From Cytophagaceae bacterium (GTDB lineage: Bacteria > Bacteroidota > Bacteroidia > Cytophagales > Cytophagaceae), in assembly GCA_025454925.1 (NCBI GenBank), contig JALONM010000007.1, forward strand, positions 1 to 64,000: a DNA stretch of 64,000 nucleotides, in the 5' to 3' direction. Below, in pieces: positions 45,675-55,028 of this stretch. Position numbers and translations under genes: made by a program. How positions within the stretch are numbered: the first letter of the stretch is position 1; every line of letters starts with the position of its first letter. The notes under the pieces are model-generated. The model had not been told where the DNA came from, did not search any database, and saw only the letters and a list, made by a program, of their open reading frames with translations.

Positions 45675-46352
45675 ATGGATCGTACCATACTGAAAATCAG
45701 GATCAACGAAAGTTTGTACCTACGCGACCCCCAGGAAACAGAACTGGGAAGAAAAATATTTTCACAAGGCATCCGAATGATTGAAGAGTTGGGCCTGGAA
45801 AAATTTACCTTTAAAAAACTGGCCGAACGCATCGAATCTACGGAAGCTTCCATTTACCGGTACTTCGAAAACAAAAATATGTTTTTGCTCTACCTCACCT
45901 CTTGGTTCTGGGTATGGATGGATTTTAAAGTTCAATTTGCAATCCAGAATATTTCTGACCCAAAACAACAATTAAAATTGATTTTAAGAACGCTGGTAGA
46001 ATCACATAAGGAAAAAGATACCAATTCTCCGGATGAGCAAGTATTGCACCGCATCATCCTTATTGAATCTCCTAAATCCTATTTGATTAAAGAAGTAGAT
46101 GAGTTCAATAAAGAAGGCGGATACCGGGAATTCAAAAAGTTTTGTCTTCGAATTTCTGATTTGTTGCAGCAGATCAATCCGGAATATGCCTACCCCAATT
46201 CTTTGGCTAGCTCCGTTGTGGAAATGTCCATGCAGCAAGAATATTTTTCGAACCATTTACCATCCTTGTCCAGCCTGGCTCCCAATAATACACAGCACTT
46301 GCTCGACTATCTCGAACATGTGGTATTTGGATTACTGGAAAGTAAAAACTAA
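45675..46352 (+). CDS. TetR/AcrR family transcriptional regulator
   Basis: The 225-residue protein (ATG 45675) has an N-terminal TetR-like HTH (about 20-70: KIFSQGIRMIEELGLEKFT, STEASIYRYFENKN). A helical ligand or dimer domain follows. The recognition helix is of the standard TetR type. It is immediately followed, 27 bp later, by the ABC transporter gene, so it most likely controls this export operon, perhaps by autoregulation. Confidence 0.87.
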   Translation: MDRTILKIRINESLYLRDPQETELGRKIFSQGIRMIEELGLEKFTFKKLAERIESTEASIYRYFENKNMFLLYLTSWFWVWMDFKVQFAIQNISDPKQQLKLILRTLVESHKEKDTNSPDEQVLHRIILIESPKSYLIKEVDEFNKEGGYREFKKFCLRISDLLQQINPEYAYPNSLASSVVEMSMQQEYFSNHLPSLSSLAPNNTQHLLDYLEHVVFGLLESKN

Positions 46353-46379
46353 TTCGTTCGTATTTTTATAGCATCCACC

Positions 46380-48575
46380 ATGATTAGAATCATTTCAAAA
46401 ATTCATCAACTTTACCTGGATCATTATCAATACGGTGTTGACCAGGAGCTTTTGAATCACCAGCGTGGTTTTGTATCCAACTCGTACGATCTGAATTCCT
46501 TCATTCAGGAATTAACCGATACCGGTACTTCTCTCGATCTCGGATACCTTACCAGTGGGCAGGACGAGGAAGGCATTATGGAAATCCTTTCCAATGCACA
46601 AGTACCTGTTATTATGTTTTTGAAAGAAGACAACATGCCGATTCCTGTAATCGTTACGTTGGATAACCGCAAACTTCGTATTAAAAAATATAAAATGGTT
46701 TCGGGAGTTGATGAAACGCGCATTGACCTCGATGACTTTACTAAACAAGCTTGGCTTACGTATCCGGAATTGTTTCCTTCGGAGAACAGCACCTTGGGGC
46801 AATACCTGCTCATCACCTGCTTTCCTTTATACCACACCAACCAATCCGAAGAAAATCAGGTTAAGCATGATGTAAGTCCATGGAAGCGCCTCTGGAATAT
46901 TTTACACTCCGAACGACAAGAAGTTCTATACATTTATCTTTATTCCATCCTTGGGAGTATACTCGGATTAACACTGCCCCTGGGAGTTCAGGCGATAATA
47001 GGACTAGTATCCAGTGGAGAAATTCCCACATCGGTCCTGGTGCTCATTGGAATCATAGTTACCGGTTTACTTTTTACCGGCATGATTCAACTGATGCAGA
47101 TTAAACTGGTGGAGCATATTCAACAAAAAATCTTCGCTAAAACGGCTTTTGAATTTGCCTATCGAATTCCTAAACTCTACATAGAGTCTGTTATTCGGCA
47201 GTATACCCCTGAATTAATGAATCGCTTTTTTGATATCATTACGTTGCAGAAAGGACTTGCCAAACTATTGGTAGACTTTACAGTAGTGGTAGTACAAATC
47301 ATACTGGGCATATTACTCCTCTCTCTTTATCACTCTGCTTTTTTATTCTTCGGAATCATACTGGTGGCACTATTATATCTGCTGATTCGTCTTACCGCGC
47401 AGAAGGCGTTTTATACCAGTTTAAAAGAATCGAAGTACAAATACATGGTCGCCAACTGGCTGGAGGAAATTGCCCGTGCCCTAAGTACCTTTAAGTTGGC
47501 TGGATATTCTCCCTTGCCCCTGTCGAAAACAGACTACCTCGTAAGCCATTACCTTTACGCCCGCAAAGCGCATTTCAAAATCATCACACTCCAATACATC
47601 AGTTTCATCTTATTCAAAACCATTGTTACCGGTGGCTTGCTGATTCTGGGATGTGTGCTGGTGATCCGGCAAGAAATCAACATCGGACAATTTGTAGCGT
47701 CTGAAATCGTAATCATTCTTGTGATGAGTGGGGTTGAAAAACTTATCGTTCAACTTGATACCATTTACGATTTACTAACCAGTTTGGAAAAAATTGGTGG
47801 TGTCATGGATCTTCCGATTGAAATGGCCCAGGGCCTGAATATGTCCTCACTCATCAACCAGAACGGAATGCAGCTTACGGTGAAACAGCTTAAATACAAA
47901 TATCCTTCCGAACCCAATTATATACTGAAAGGTATAGACCTCGACATACAAGCCGGAGAGCGAATATGCATAACGGGCTATAGTGCAAGCGGAAAAACAA
48001 CACTTATTAATATCTTACTGGGCTTTTTGAGTCGCTACGAAGGTATGGTTTCTGTAAACGGAGTAAGCATGAAACAGCTAAACCGGAATAGTTTCATCGA
48101 TCACGTGGGAGACAACATCTCTCAGGAAGATCTGTTTGATGGCACACTCATGGAAAACATTACCCTGGGCCGGGCAGGAATTACCATGACCGACATCGAA
48201 TGGGCTTCTGAAAGTGTCGGCCTTCAGGATTACATTCACAGCCAGCCGCTCGGACTCAATACCTACCTACCCGCAGGGAATCTTACCATTTCCGAAAGCA
48301 TTGCGCATAAAATCATCCTGGCGCGAAGCATCGTAAAACGCCCTAAACTATTGGTACTGGAAGATTTCCTACTCGGTTTTGAAAACGAACAAAAAATAAA
48401 TTTCTTACGCACCATTTTTCATCCCGATAATAAGTGGACGGTATTACTCGTTTCCAACGACCCGGAAATCATGCGTTGGTGCGACAGAACGATATTCCTG
48501 AAAAGTGGCGCTATTGCCGCAACGCTTTCACGAGACGAAATGCAAGACAAAAACGATATTCTTGATCTAATTTAA
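46380..48575 (+). CDS. Type I secretion-like ABC transporter with non-canonical ATPase motifs
   Basis: The 731-residue half-transporter has three parts. Residues 1-165 look like a degenerate C39-like domain: the VPVIMFLKEDNMPIPVIVTL stretch sits where peptidase C39 has its second half, and the catalytic Cys and His are absent. Residues about 180-460 form the transmembrane domain. Residues about 500-731 are the nucleotide-binding domain. Walker A (GYSASGKTT, 533-541) and a Q-loop glutamine (NISQEDLFDG) are normal. The LSGGQ signature reads ISESI (637-641), Walker B ends LED (E661-D662 instead of D-E), and the H-loop histidine is N693. HlyD and TolC partners follow. Confidence 0.88.
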   Translation: MIRIISKIHQLYLDHYQYGVDQELLNHQRGFVSNSYDLNSFIQELTDTGTSLDLGYLTSGQDEEGIMEILSNAQVPVIMFLKEDNMPIPVIVTLDNRKLRIKKYKMVSGVDETRIDLDDFTKQAWLTYPELFPSENSTLGQYLLITCFPLYHTNQSEENQVKHDVSPWKRLWNILHSERQEVLYIYLYSILGSILGLTLPLGVQAIIGLVSSGEIPTSVLVLIGIIVTGLLFTGMIQLMQIKLVEHIQQKIFAKTAFEFAYRIPKLYIESVIRQYTPELMNRFFDIITLQKGLAKLLVDFTVVVVQIILGILLLSLYHSAFLFFGIILVALLYLLIRLTAQKAFYTSLKESKYKYMVANWLEEIARALSTFKLAGYSPLPLSKTDYLVSHYLYARKAHFKIITLQYISFILFKTIVTGGLLILGCVLVIRQEINIGQFVASEIVIILVMSGVEKLIVQLDTIYDLLTSLEKIGGVMDLPIEMAQGLNMSSLINQNGMQLTVKQLKYKYPSEPNYILKGIDLDIQAGERICITGYSASGKTTLINILLGFLSRYEGMVSVNGVSMKQLNRNSFIDHVGDNISQEDLFDGTLMENITLGRAGITMTDIEWASESVGLQDYIHSQPLGLNTYLPAGNLTISESIAHKIILARSIVKRPKLLVLEDFLLGFENEQKINFLRTIFHPDNKWTVLLVSNDPEIMRWCDRTIFLKSGAIAATLSRDEMQDKNDILDLI

Positions 48576-48586
48576 TATTCACGACT

Positions 48587-49912
48587 ATGCAAGAAGAAAA
48601 CATTCACTACCACGCGTTGGAGATCTTAACACCTCCTTCTCTGGCCAAGCCCCTGGCACGCTGGCTGATTGGCTTATTCATAGCGATCATTATTCTCTTG
48701 TTTCTTCCCTGGACTCAAAACGTGGAAGGATATGGAAAAGTAACCGCCTTCAATCCGATCAACCGCCCTCAGGAAGTACAAACAATTATTGCAGGAAAAA
48801 TTGCTCAATGGAGTGTTACCGAAGGACAGTTTGTGCGCGAAGGCGATACCTTACTGGTGCTGACGGAGATCAAAGATAAATTTTTAGACCCTGCTACCCT
48901 GGAGCGCACCAAAGAACAGCTAGATGCTAAAAAGCAATCGCTGAGCGCACTCGAAGAAAAAGTGCTCGCCCAACAATCTCAACTCAGTGCCTTGAGATCC
49001 GCCCGACTCGTATCCTTGCAAAAAGCAGAAAATAAAATACGTCAGTCACGCTTAAAATTAATGAACGACAGCATGGAAAACGTGGCGGTGCGCGTCGAAG
49101 CACAAATTGCCGAAGAACAATTCCAACGTCAGAAAAAATTATACGACCAGGGATTAAAATCGCTAACCGAGTTGGAACAACGCAGAATTAAAATGCAAGA
49201 GACTTCGGCTAAGCTGCAAATGTCGGACAATAAAATTATGATCAGCCGTCAGGAACTTCAAAATTCCATGATGGAGTTAAATTCCATAGAAGCAGAATAC
49301 GGCGACAAAATTGCCAAAACACTTTCCGAACTCAGCTCTACGGCTTCCTATCAGGCCACTACGCGCTCCGAAGTTTCCAAGATGCAAAACGAAGTAAGTG
49401 GATTGGAAATTAGAAATGGATTTTACACCATTCGCGCTCCGCAAGACGGCTACGTGCAAAGTATTTACAAAGCCGGAGTAGGTGAAATGCTGAAAGAGAA
49501 CGAAACCATACTCATACTTTCCAATACCGTAAATACCGACATTGCCGCTGAAATTTTTGTTCGTCCGGTAGATTTGCCTTTGCTGCAATACAATTCCCAT
49601 GTGCGTTTGCAATTCGATGGCTGGCCTTCCCTCGTATTTTCCGGATGGCCTGGCACCAGTGTAGGCACCTTTGGGGGCAGAGTAAAAGTCATTAACAACA
49701 CCGCTGAAAATGGAAAATTCCGAATACTGGTGGTGCCCGACTCTGCCGATGTTCCATGGCCTGTACTACCCATAGGTTCCGGCGTAAAAGGTTGGGGCTT
49801 GCTCAACGATGTTCCCGTATGGTACGAAGTGTGGCGCGAACTGAACGGATTCCCACCCGACTTCCCTTCTTACTACAGTCCAAAAAGTGACGCTGACAAA
49901 AAGAAAAAATAA
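48587..49912 (+). CDS. HlyD-family membrane fusion protein
   Basis: The 441-residue protein has one N-terminal membrane segment (ARWLIGLFIAIIILLFLPW), a biotinyl-lipoyl-like hairpin (AGKIAQWSVTEGQFVREGDT), a long alpha-helical hairpin (about 100-280) and the beta-barrel with RAPQDGYVQSI. It is the periplasmic adaptor linking the ABC protein to the outer-membrane channel. It starts 12 bp after the ABC gene and ends 2 bp before the TolC-like gene. Confidence 0.9.
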   Translation: MQEENIHYHALEILTPPSLAKPLARWLIGLFIAIIILLFLPWTQNVEGYGKVTAFNPINRPQEVQTIIAGKIAQWSVTEGQFVREGDTLLVLTEIKDKFLDPATLERTKEQLDAKKQSLSALEEKVLAQQSQLSALRSARLVSLQKAENKIRQSRLKLMNDSMENVAVRVEAQIAEEQFQRQKKLYDQGLKSLTELEQRRIKMQETSAKLQMSDNKIMISRQELQNSMMELNSIEAEYGDKIAKTLSELSSTASYQATTRSEVSKMQNEVSGLEIRNGFYTIRAPQDGYVQSIYKAGVGEMLKENETILILSNTVNTDIAAEIFVRPVDLPLLQYNSHVRLQFDGWPSLVFSGWPGTSVGTFGGRVKVINNTAENGKFRILVVPDSADVPWPVLPIGSGVKGWGLLNDVPVWYEVWRELNGFPPDFPSYYSPKSDADKKKK

Positions 49913-49914
49913 GT

Positions 49915-51324
49915 ATGATAAAGGTAGCATTTCAAGTACTGGTCATCCTCTTTTTCCTGAGCAGCCAGGCCCAAGACAGCCTGAAGGTGATGCCTGTAAA
50001 AGACTTTGTGCAATTGGTACGTGAGCATCATCCCATGATGCAGCAAGCCGATTTGATGCAGGAATACGCGAGGCGCGAAGTAGGGGTAGCACGTGGTAAT
50101 TTTGACCCGAAGTACGATTTCGATTTTACACGAAAAGTATTTAAAGGCACTACGTATTATGATTACCTCGATCATGGTTTAAAAATTCCGACCTGGATTG
50201 GTGCCGACATTAAAGCAGGCTTCGAGAAAAACTCAGGGGTCTTTGTAAACCCCACTAACTTTACACCTCCCAGTGGTTTGTTGTATTTCGGAGTCGATAT
50301 TCCTATTGGGAAAGGCCTTTGGATGGACGAACGCCGCGCGTTGGTGCGCCAGGCGCAAGCCGCTGCACAACTCACCGAAGGCGAGCGCAGAAAATTACAA
50401 ATCAAATTCATGAGCAGCGCCATCAAAGATTACCTCGACTGGGCGCTGTTATTCCAACGTGTACAATTGCTCGACGAAAGCATACGCCTTGCCGAAATAC
50501 GCAAGCAAGGCATCTGCGAACGGGTAATACAGGGCGACTTGCCTTCCATCGACAGTGTCGAAGCCATTACCTTGCTCAACGATCGCCTGAACGAATGGAC
50601 CTTGTTGAAAAATGCGCTCGACATGCAACGTAATAAAATGGAACTATACCTCTGGTCACCCGATGGTTTGCCCCTTGAGCTCGAGAGCCGCGTGGTACCT
50701 CAAGCTGTTTCTTCCGTAGTACAGGAGCCTAACACGGTGGTGCTCCGCGATTCCATAAAAGAGCAACACCCGGAAATTATTAAACTGCGTGCCAAAGTAA
50801 GTCATTATAAAATCGAACAAGCCTGGAGAAGAAATGAAGTGTTGCCCGGAGTTATTTTTTCCGCCAGATATTTAAATACTCCCGATCATTCTTTTCGCAA
50901 TGATTTTAACTATGCCTATACGCAAAACAATTATAAGATTATGGTAGGATTGGCTCAGCCTCTTTTTATTCGTAAAGAGATAAACAAAATGAAATTATCG
51001 GCGGTAAAATACGCCATGGCCCAAAACGACCTTACCATGGCCGCGCGCGAGCTTAACACTGAATTTGAAAATGCTTTGTTGGGAATGAAAACCTGGGAAA
51101 CCTACCAGAGCCGTCAAACCCAAAACGCGGCCTTACTGCGCCAATTACTCGACGGTGAACAGTCGCGGTTCCAGAATGGAGAAAGTACCGTATTCCTGAT
51201 AAACAGTCGTGAGACAAAGTGGTTAGAAGGAGCTTCCAAGCAATTGGAATCAAAAGTGAAATACGAAAAAGCCCTGTTAGAAGTATATACCAGCGCAGGA
51301 GTATTTCCGGCACTTGTACCCTAA
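49915..51324 (+). CDS. TolC-family outer-membrane efflux protein
   Basis: The 469-residue protein has a signal peptide (MIKVAFQVLVILFFLSSQAQ). Long amphipathic helices in two related halves carry the TolC/OEP motifs: the GVARGNFDPKYDFDF block near 60 and VGLAQPLFIRKEINKMK near 345-361. It completes a tripartite exporter with the ABC and HlyD proteins. The next small gene begins about 46 bp after its stop. Confidence 0.9.
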   Translation: MIKVAFQVLVILFFLSSQAQDSLKVMPVKDFVQLVREHHPMMQQADLMQEYARREVGVARGNFDPKYDFDFTRKVFKGTTYYDYLDHGLKIPTWIGADIKAGFEKNSGVFVNPTNFTPPSGLLYFGVDIPIGKGLWMDERRALVRQAQAAAQLTEGERRKLQIKFMSSAIKDYLDWALLFQRVQLLDESIRLAEIRKQGICERVIQGDLPSIDSVEAITLLNDRLNEWTLLKNALDMQRNKMELYLWSPDGLPLELESRVVPQAVSSVVQEPNTVVLRDSIKEQHPEIIKLRAKVSHYKIEQAWRRNEVLPGVIFSARYLNTPDHSFRNDFNYAYTQNNYKIMVGLAQPLFIRKEINKMKLSAVKYAMAQNDLTMAARELNTEFENALLGMKTWETYQSRQTQNAALLRQLLDGEQSRFQNGESTVFLINSRETKWLEGASKQLESKVKYEKALLEVYTSAGVFPALVP

Positions 51325-51370
51325 CAGAATATTATGTACGTTGCAGCGTTCATGCAACCTACAACGCTTT

Positions 51371-51823
51371 ATGCTACCAACAATTAAAAGCGAAAAACTT
51401 ACCCATCGATCTACGGCTGTTCTGCTACTATCCGTATGCATGGCAGCCGCTACCGCATTTACTTTTTCCTGGCAGTTGCAAGGAAAAACCTGCTATGCAC
51501 AATTCAAAGGATTGCGCAGCGATGGCAAAGCCCTCGGAACCACTTATTCCCTTAAAGACAGTGTGCGCATCTATTTTGAAGATGTAAATGCCTGCCGATG
51601 CCAATTGCGAGAGGCCCAGGCAACTGTAGTGCGACAGCGACGACCTGTAGCCTCCATCGTCCTTACTCAGGGCATATCCCTATTTGCCAAGTCGCCCTTG
51701 CTAAGCGCCGCACAGCCCGGAGACGTCCTCGCCATTACCCTGCAAAAAGCGGAGGATGCCCAAGGCAATGCCTGCATGATTGCTTCTAAAACAAAAAATT
51801 TCATGCTTACCATAACGCCCTAA
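51371..51823 (+). CDS. Small exported protein of unknown function
   Basis: The protein has about 150 residues from ATG 51371 (upstream in-frame starts overlap the TolC-like gene). An N-terminal hydrophobic segment (TAVLLLSVCMAAATAFTF) acts as signal or anchor. The rest is beta-rich with two close cysteines (NACRCQL). No family was recognised. Its position right after the tripartite exporter makes it a candidate accessory protein or cargo, which is only an inference. Confidence 0.55.
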   Translation: MLPTIKSEKLTHRSTAVLLLSVCMAAATAFTFSWQLQGKTCYAQFKGLRSDGKALGTTYSLKDSVRIYFEDVNACRCQLREAQATVVRQRRPVASIVLTQGISLFAKSPLLSAAQPGDVLAITLQKAEDAQGNACMIASKTKNFMLTITP

Positions 51824-51867
51824 GCGGGCTTGATATTGAGAGGAAACATAGCCCGCAACCATCGCTG

Positions 51868-52050
51868 TTAAACCGGCTTTTCTCAATAGAAGCGAAGCAC
51901 AATATGGAGAAAGCTCATGGATCGTAGATCCAGGACCGGTAATCCCGACTTAGAAAATCATGGGCTTAGAAAAGAATTTCGTCTATTCGATTCCTTGATT
52001 TTAGTAGTCGTTTTTCAATAGAAGAATTTCTATGGAGAAATTAGGGTTCA
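51868..52050 (+). repeat. Repeat A, near-complete copy (A2)
   Basis: About 183 bp, nearly identical to the reverse complement of 29961-30155, with one 10-15 bp internal deletion. It carries the same two palindromes and the same end blocks (AAACCGGCTTTTCTCAATA and AAATTAGGGTT). Confidence 0.85.
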
Positions 52051-52170
52051 ATTATACTTCCGGCCAAAGTGTTGGTCGTTAATTCCATTTGCCAGGAGCC
52101 AAGGAAAGGGCTATGCTACGCTCCTGCTCATCACCCCATTCATATTTTAATTTTGCACGCGTGGATTCAG

Positions 52171-52278
52171 GGCGTGTCCCTGCGCTTCGCTGGGGCCGGG
52201 CTATCGCTCCAAGGCCACGAAAGCGTATGTTTCATTTTTTTATTTTCATGCGTGGGCTTTACGCTCTATCCCTCACGC
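52171..52278 (-). repeat. Repeat B, copy 3: two-hairpin GC-rich element
   Basis: On the minus strand the copy reads GCGTGAGGGATAGAGCGTAA, a long hairpin (CCACG..CGTGG and GCATG..CATAC pairings around an A-rich loop), the conserved block GCGATAGCCCGGCCC, a short second hairpin (GCG AAG CGC) and GGGACACGCCC. Conserved blocks match copies 1 and 2; hairpin sequences differ. Confidence 0.75.
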
Positions 52279-52405
52279 AACAATCCATGCAGGGTTTGAG
52301 TCTTGGGCTCGTATATACCCATCACCCGATCCTGGAGTTTAGTAAATTGGATCACAACATCAGCCAGGAAGAAATCACACCCAATTGCATAATGTATCCT
52401 CTCTA

Positions 52406-53083
52406 CTACAATATTCCCATCCTAATGGAAAGCGACCAATAAGCATCTCGTTCAGAACTAAATGAAAAGGCCTTGCGATAATTTAAATCTACCTGATTGG
52501 AAAAGCTGAAATTGTAAATCAACTCGGTGCTGAGATTTACACCCTTGCCTAATTTAATCCGTAAACCAGGCCCAATGGGCAATACAAAAGCACGTTTCGA
52601 ATACCTAATTCCTGTAATGGAAGAAACCGTTTGTTTGGAATTTTCAATTCCTTGCTGATAGAAATGTTTCATCTTTATCCAACCAATCGCCATAAAAACA
52701 TAAGGAACTACCGCTGGCCGCTTTTGAGGACTTCCTTTATGTTTAATAAAATCCACCATCAGAAAAAAACTAAAATTATGAATTCGATTTTTAAAATAAG
52801 CATAATCAATTTCAACAGAATCCGATAGAAACATAGACCGTGAGGTAGGAACATGTAATGAATATAAAAATCCATTATTGACACGAGCCCATTGTTTGGT
52901 ATATACCGCACATGCCAAACCTGGCGAAACAACGCGGTTCCTTCGAATAGACAAATCGTTGCCTGCAAACCAGGAATTTGAATATCCCAATTCTGCGGAA
53001 GAATAAATATATTTTTTCCGTATCCGTTGGCCCCAAAGCACTACTTGCAGCATTACCAGCAACAATATCAAAAAATTTCTCAT
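52406..53083 (-). CDS. Small outer-membrane beta-barrel protein
   Basis: The 225-residue protein has a signal peptide (FLILLLVMLQVVLWGQ). About eight predicted amphipathic strands (ELGYSNSWFAG, LPIGPGLRIKLGKGVNLSTE, WSLSIRMGIL end) fit the outer-membrane protein beta-barrel superfamily (PorT/DUF6089-like). It starts 6 bp after the DUF4139 gene and is probably co-transcribed with it. Function unknown. Confidence 0.72.
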   Translation of the reverse strand: MRNFLILLLVMLQVVLWGQRIRKKYIYSSAELGYSNSWFAGNDLSIRRNRVVSPGLACAVYTKQWARVNNGFLYSLHVPTSRSMFLSDSVEIDYAYFKNRIHNFSFFLMVDFIKHKGSPQKRPAVVPYVFMAIGWIKMKHFYQQGIENSKQTVSSITGIRYSKRAFVLPIGPGLRIKLGKGVNLSTELIYNFSFSNQVDLNYRKAFSFSSERDAYWSLSIRMGIL

Positions 53084-53089
53084 AGCAGG

Positions 53090-54712
53090 CTATCTGAATT
53101 TTGGACAGACTACTTTCTGTCTACCAAAACGAAAAAGTGTAAAATTTAAACTTTGACTTTTGCTTTTAGGAAATTTAACCGTAAAAGACACGATAAGAGA
53201 TTTCTGTTCGGAAGGTTTCATTTCCAAATTCCAGACGAGCCTGCCATTCGTTACATCGTGTCCAGCGCCGCTCAGCTCTTCCACATTAATTTCGATATCC
53301 GAATCTCCTGAAATAGGCACCTGATCGGTAATCTGCAATGCAATAGGGATGTTTTTGTTATTGCGGACATCAATCTGATAGGTTAGCTTCACCACTCTGT
53401 TGGTTCCAATAGTTTTCTCCGATTCAGTATCCTGCTTTTTAACTTTTGTTAGCTTAATTTGATTATCAATACCCAGCGATAATTCTAAGGATTCACTGGA
53501 ATATCGGGTATTGATATACGAATTTCCTAAAAACGTCCCGTTATAATAAACACTGCTTTCTCCTTCAATTAAATTTAATTTCTGCCAATTTTTAACATAC
53601 GCTATGAGATAAACATCATCATCGATTTTAGGCACCGAAAAATATTTATACTCCACAGGCAATACAAAATCTCCAATGCTTACCAAATGCGGTTTATTGT
53701 TGGAGAGAATATCGTAGGTAACCGGCAAAGGCATATAAAAAGTCAGTTCAGGTGCATCAATAGCAACATATTCCACCTGCTCATTCTTTAATTGCTTATC
53801 GCTCAAATTTCCTTCTCCTTGCGCATGAACACCATTTAATTGTTGTGCATCCGACCTAAGATCTAAGGACCAAGCATAGCCCAACTCTGGCTTCAGCAAT
53901 TTAGTTTCAGTATTTGAAGAGGAAAGCGCGATGCCTACCTGCTTCCAGTTAATGCCTGAGTTGTTGTATACTTGTGCACGATATTCCAAGGTGATTTTTT
54001 CAGAATCTGTTTCTGCACGCACATTATACTTGGGCGACCAGCCTGCATCTTTTACCAGGTATGACATTTCAATTAAGTACGCAGATTCGGATGGGGCCTC
54101 TACCTCAACAACCATTTGTCGCTTTTTAATTCCTTTGAGATTCACCGATTGATCGGCCAATAACATTGACTTCTGCATGGTTAACGATTCTTTTGTCGCC
54201 AACCATTTTAATTTATCTCTTCGTAAATTAAATTCAATGTTATCCAACTCTTTCAACTTTTCACGAAACAATTTTGTCGCATTCATTAATTCAGCAACAG
54301 GTACATTTTCACTCTGTCCAAGCCTGTTTATATTTTCTGTTAAAATTCTTTTCTCTATATCCAAAGAGGCCTTATCCATGTCTATACGCAATATGGCATC
54401 TTCTGCCAATACCAACGAATCACCTTTTTGTTTGATTTCTGCAGAATAATTTAATTCCACATTTTCCAGCGTAACAGCTATGATTTTTAAACCACTATTT
54501 ACTTTTACCCGAATACTGTTATCGGCTATGTCAGAAGAAATATTTTCATACAACAACTTCGTTCTCCCTTTCGGAATATTGGTTTTGGCTGTATGATGCA
54601 ATTCAGCACCCACTAAAAATACGGTTACATTTTGCAGTTTGAAATCGATTTTTACCTGAGCCGATACTAAAACACTTGTGAGCAAAATGAGAATAGAGCA
54701 AATACGAAACAT
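53090..54712 (-). CDS. DUF4139 (mucoidy inhibitor MuiA-like) secreted protein
   Basis: The 540-residue protein has a signal peptide (MFRICSILILLTSVLVSAQ). A DUF4140-like N-terminal domain (NVTVFLVGAELHHTAK, about 28-125) is followed by a helical coiled segment (about 130-185). A large DUF4139 beta domain (SYLVKDAGWSPKYNVRAE, then VYNNSGINWKQV, to the end) completes it. The family is named after a mucoidy phenotype of MuiA but its biochemical role is unknown. It is probably periplasmic and lies in an operon with the barrel gene. Confidence 0.87.
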   Translation of the reverse strand: MFRICSILILLTSVLVSAQVKIDFKLQNVTVFLVGAELHHTAKTNIPKGRTKLLYENISSDIADNSIRVKVNSGLKIIAVTLENVELNYSAEIKQKGDSLVLAEDAILRIDMDKASLDIEKRILTENINRLGQSENVPVAELMNATKLFREKLKELDNIEFNLRRDKLKWLATKESLTMQKSMLLADQSVNLKGIKKRQMVVEVEAPSESAYLIEMSYLVKDAGWSPKYNVRAETDSEKITLEYRAQVYNNSGINWKQVGIALSSSNTETKLLKPELGYAWSLDLRSDAQQLNGVHAQGEGNLSDKQLKNEQVEYVAIDAPELTFYMPLPVTYDILSNNKPHLVSIGDFVLPVEYKYFSVPKIDDDVYLIAYVKNWQKLNLIEGESSVYYNGTFLGNSYINTRYSSESLELSLGIDNQIKLTKVKKQDTESEKTIGTNRVVKLTYQIDVRNNKNIPIALQITDQVPISGDSDIEINVEELSGAGHDVTNGRLVWNLEMKPSEQKSLIVSFTVKFPKSKSQSLNFTLFRFGRQKVVCPKFR

Positions 54713-55028
54713 ATGTTAGGAAAATAAAGACGTTAATTCAGTATTAGAATAAAAAGTAACTTCCTACTTATGTTAAGCACTGTGTGCCATGTTACTAATC
54801 TGAAACACGATGCGCGATTCCCTCTGTCATGCCCCTTTCTGTATGCTTACTGGGACCAGAAACTAAGAAATATATACCCAAAAAAACTCTGGCTTGTTGT
54901 CGATTTTTTCTAGCTTGTATCGTAGCTGTGTCCTTCGCTTGCTCACGAACTTCCAAGCAGCACGCCGAAAGCTAATTTCAAGTTCACGCAAAACGGATAC
55001 ATTCATCCACACGCATTCAATACAATAC
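54713..55028. other. Divergent intergenic region
   Basis: This lies between DUF4139 (minus) and the WYL regulator (plus). No gene, repeat copy or stable hairpin was seen. An upstream in-frame extension of the regulator from 54894 exists but reads unlike protein. Confidence 0.4.

Noticed and set aside
52089-52442. Plus-strand frame of about 117 codons between repeat A2 and the barrel gene
   Set aside because: It runs through repeat B3 and the opposite end of a supported gene, with no signal or family feature.
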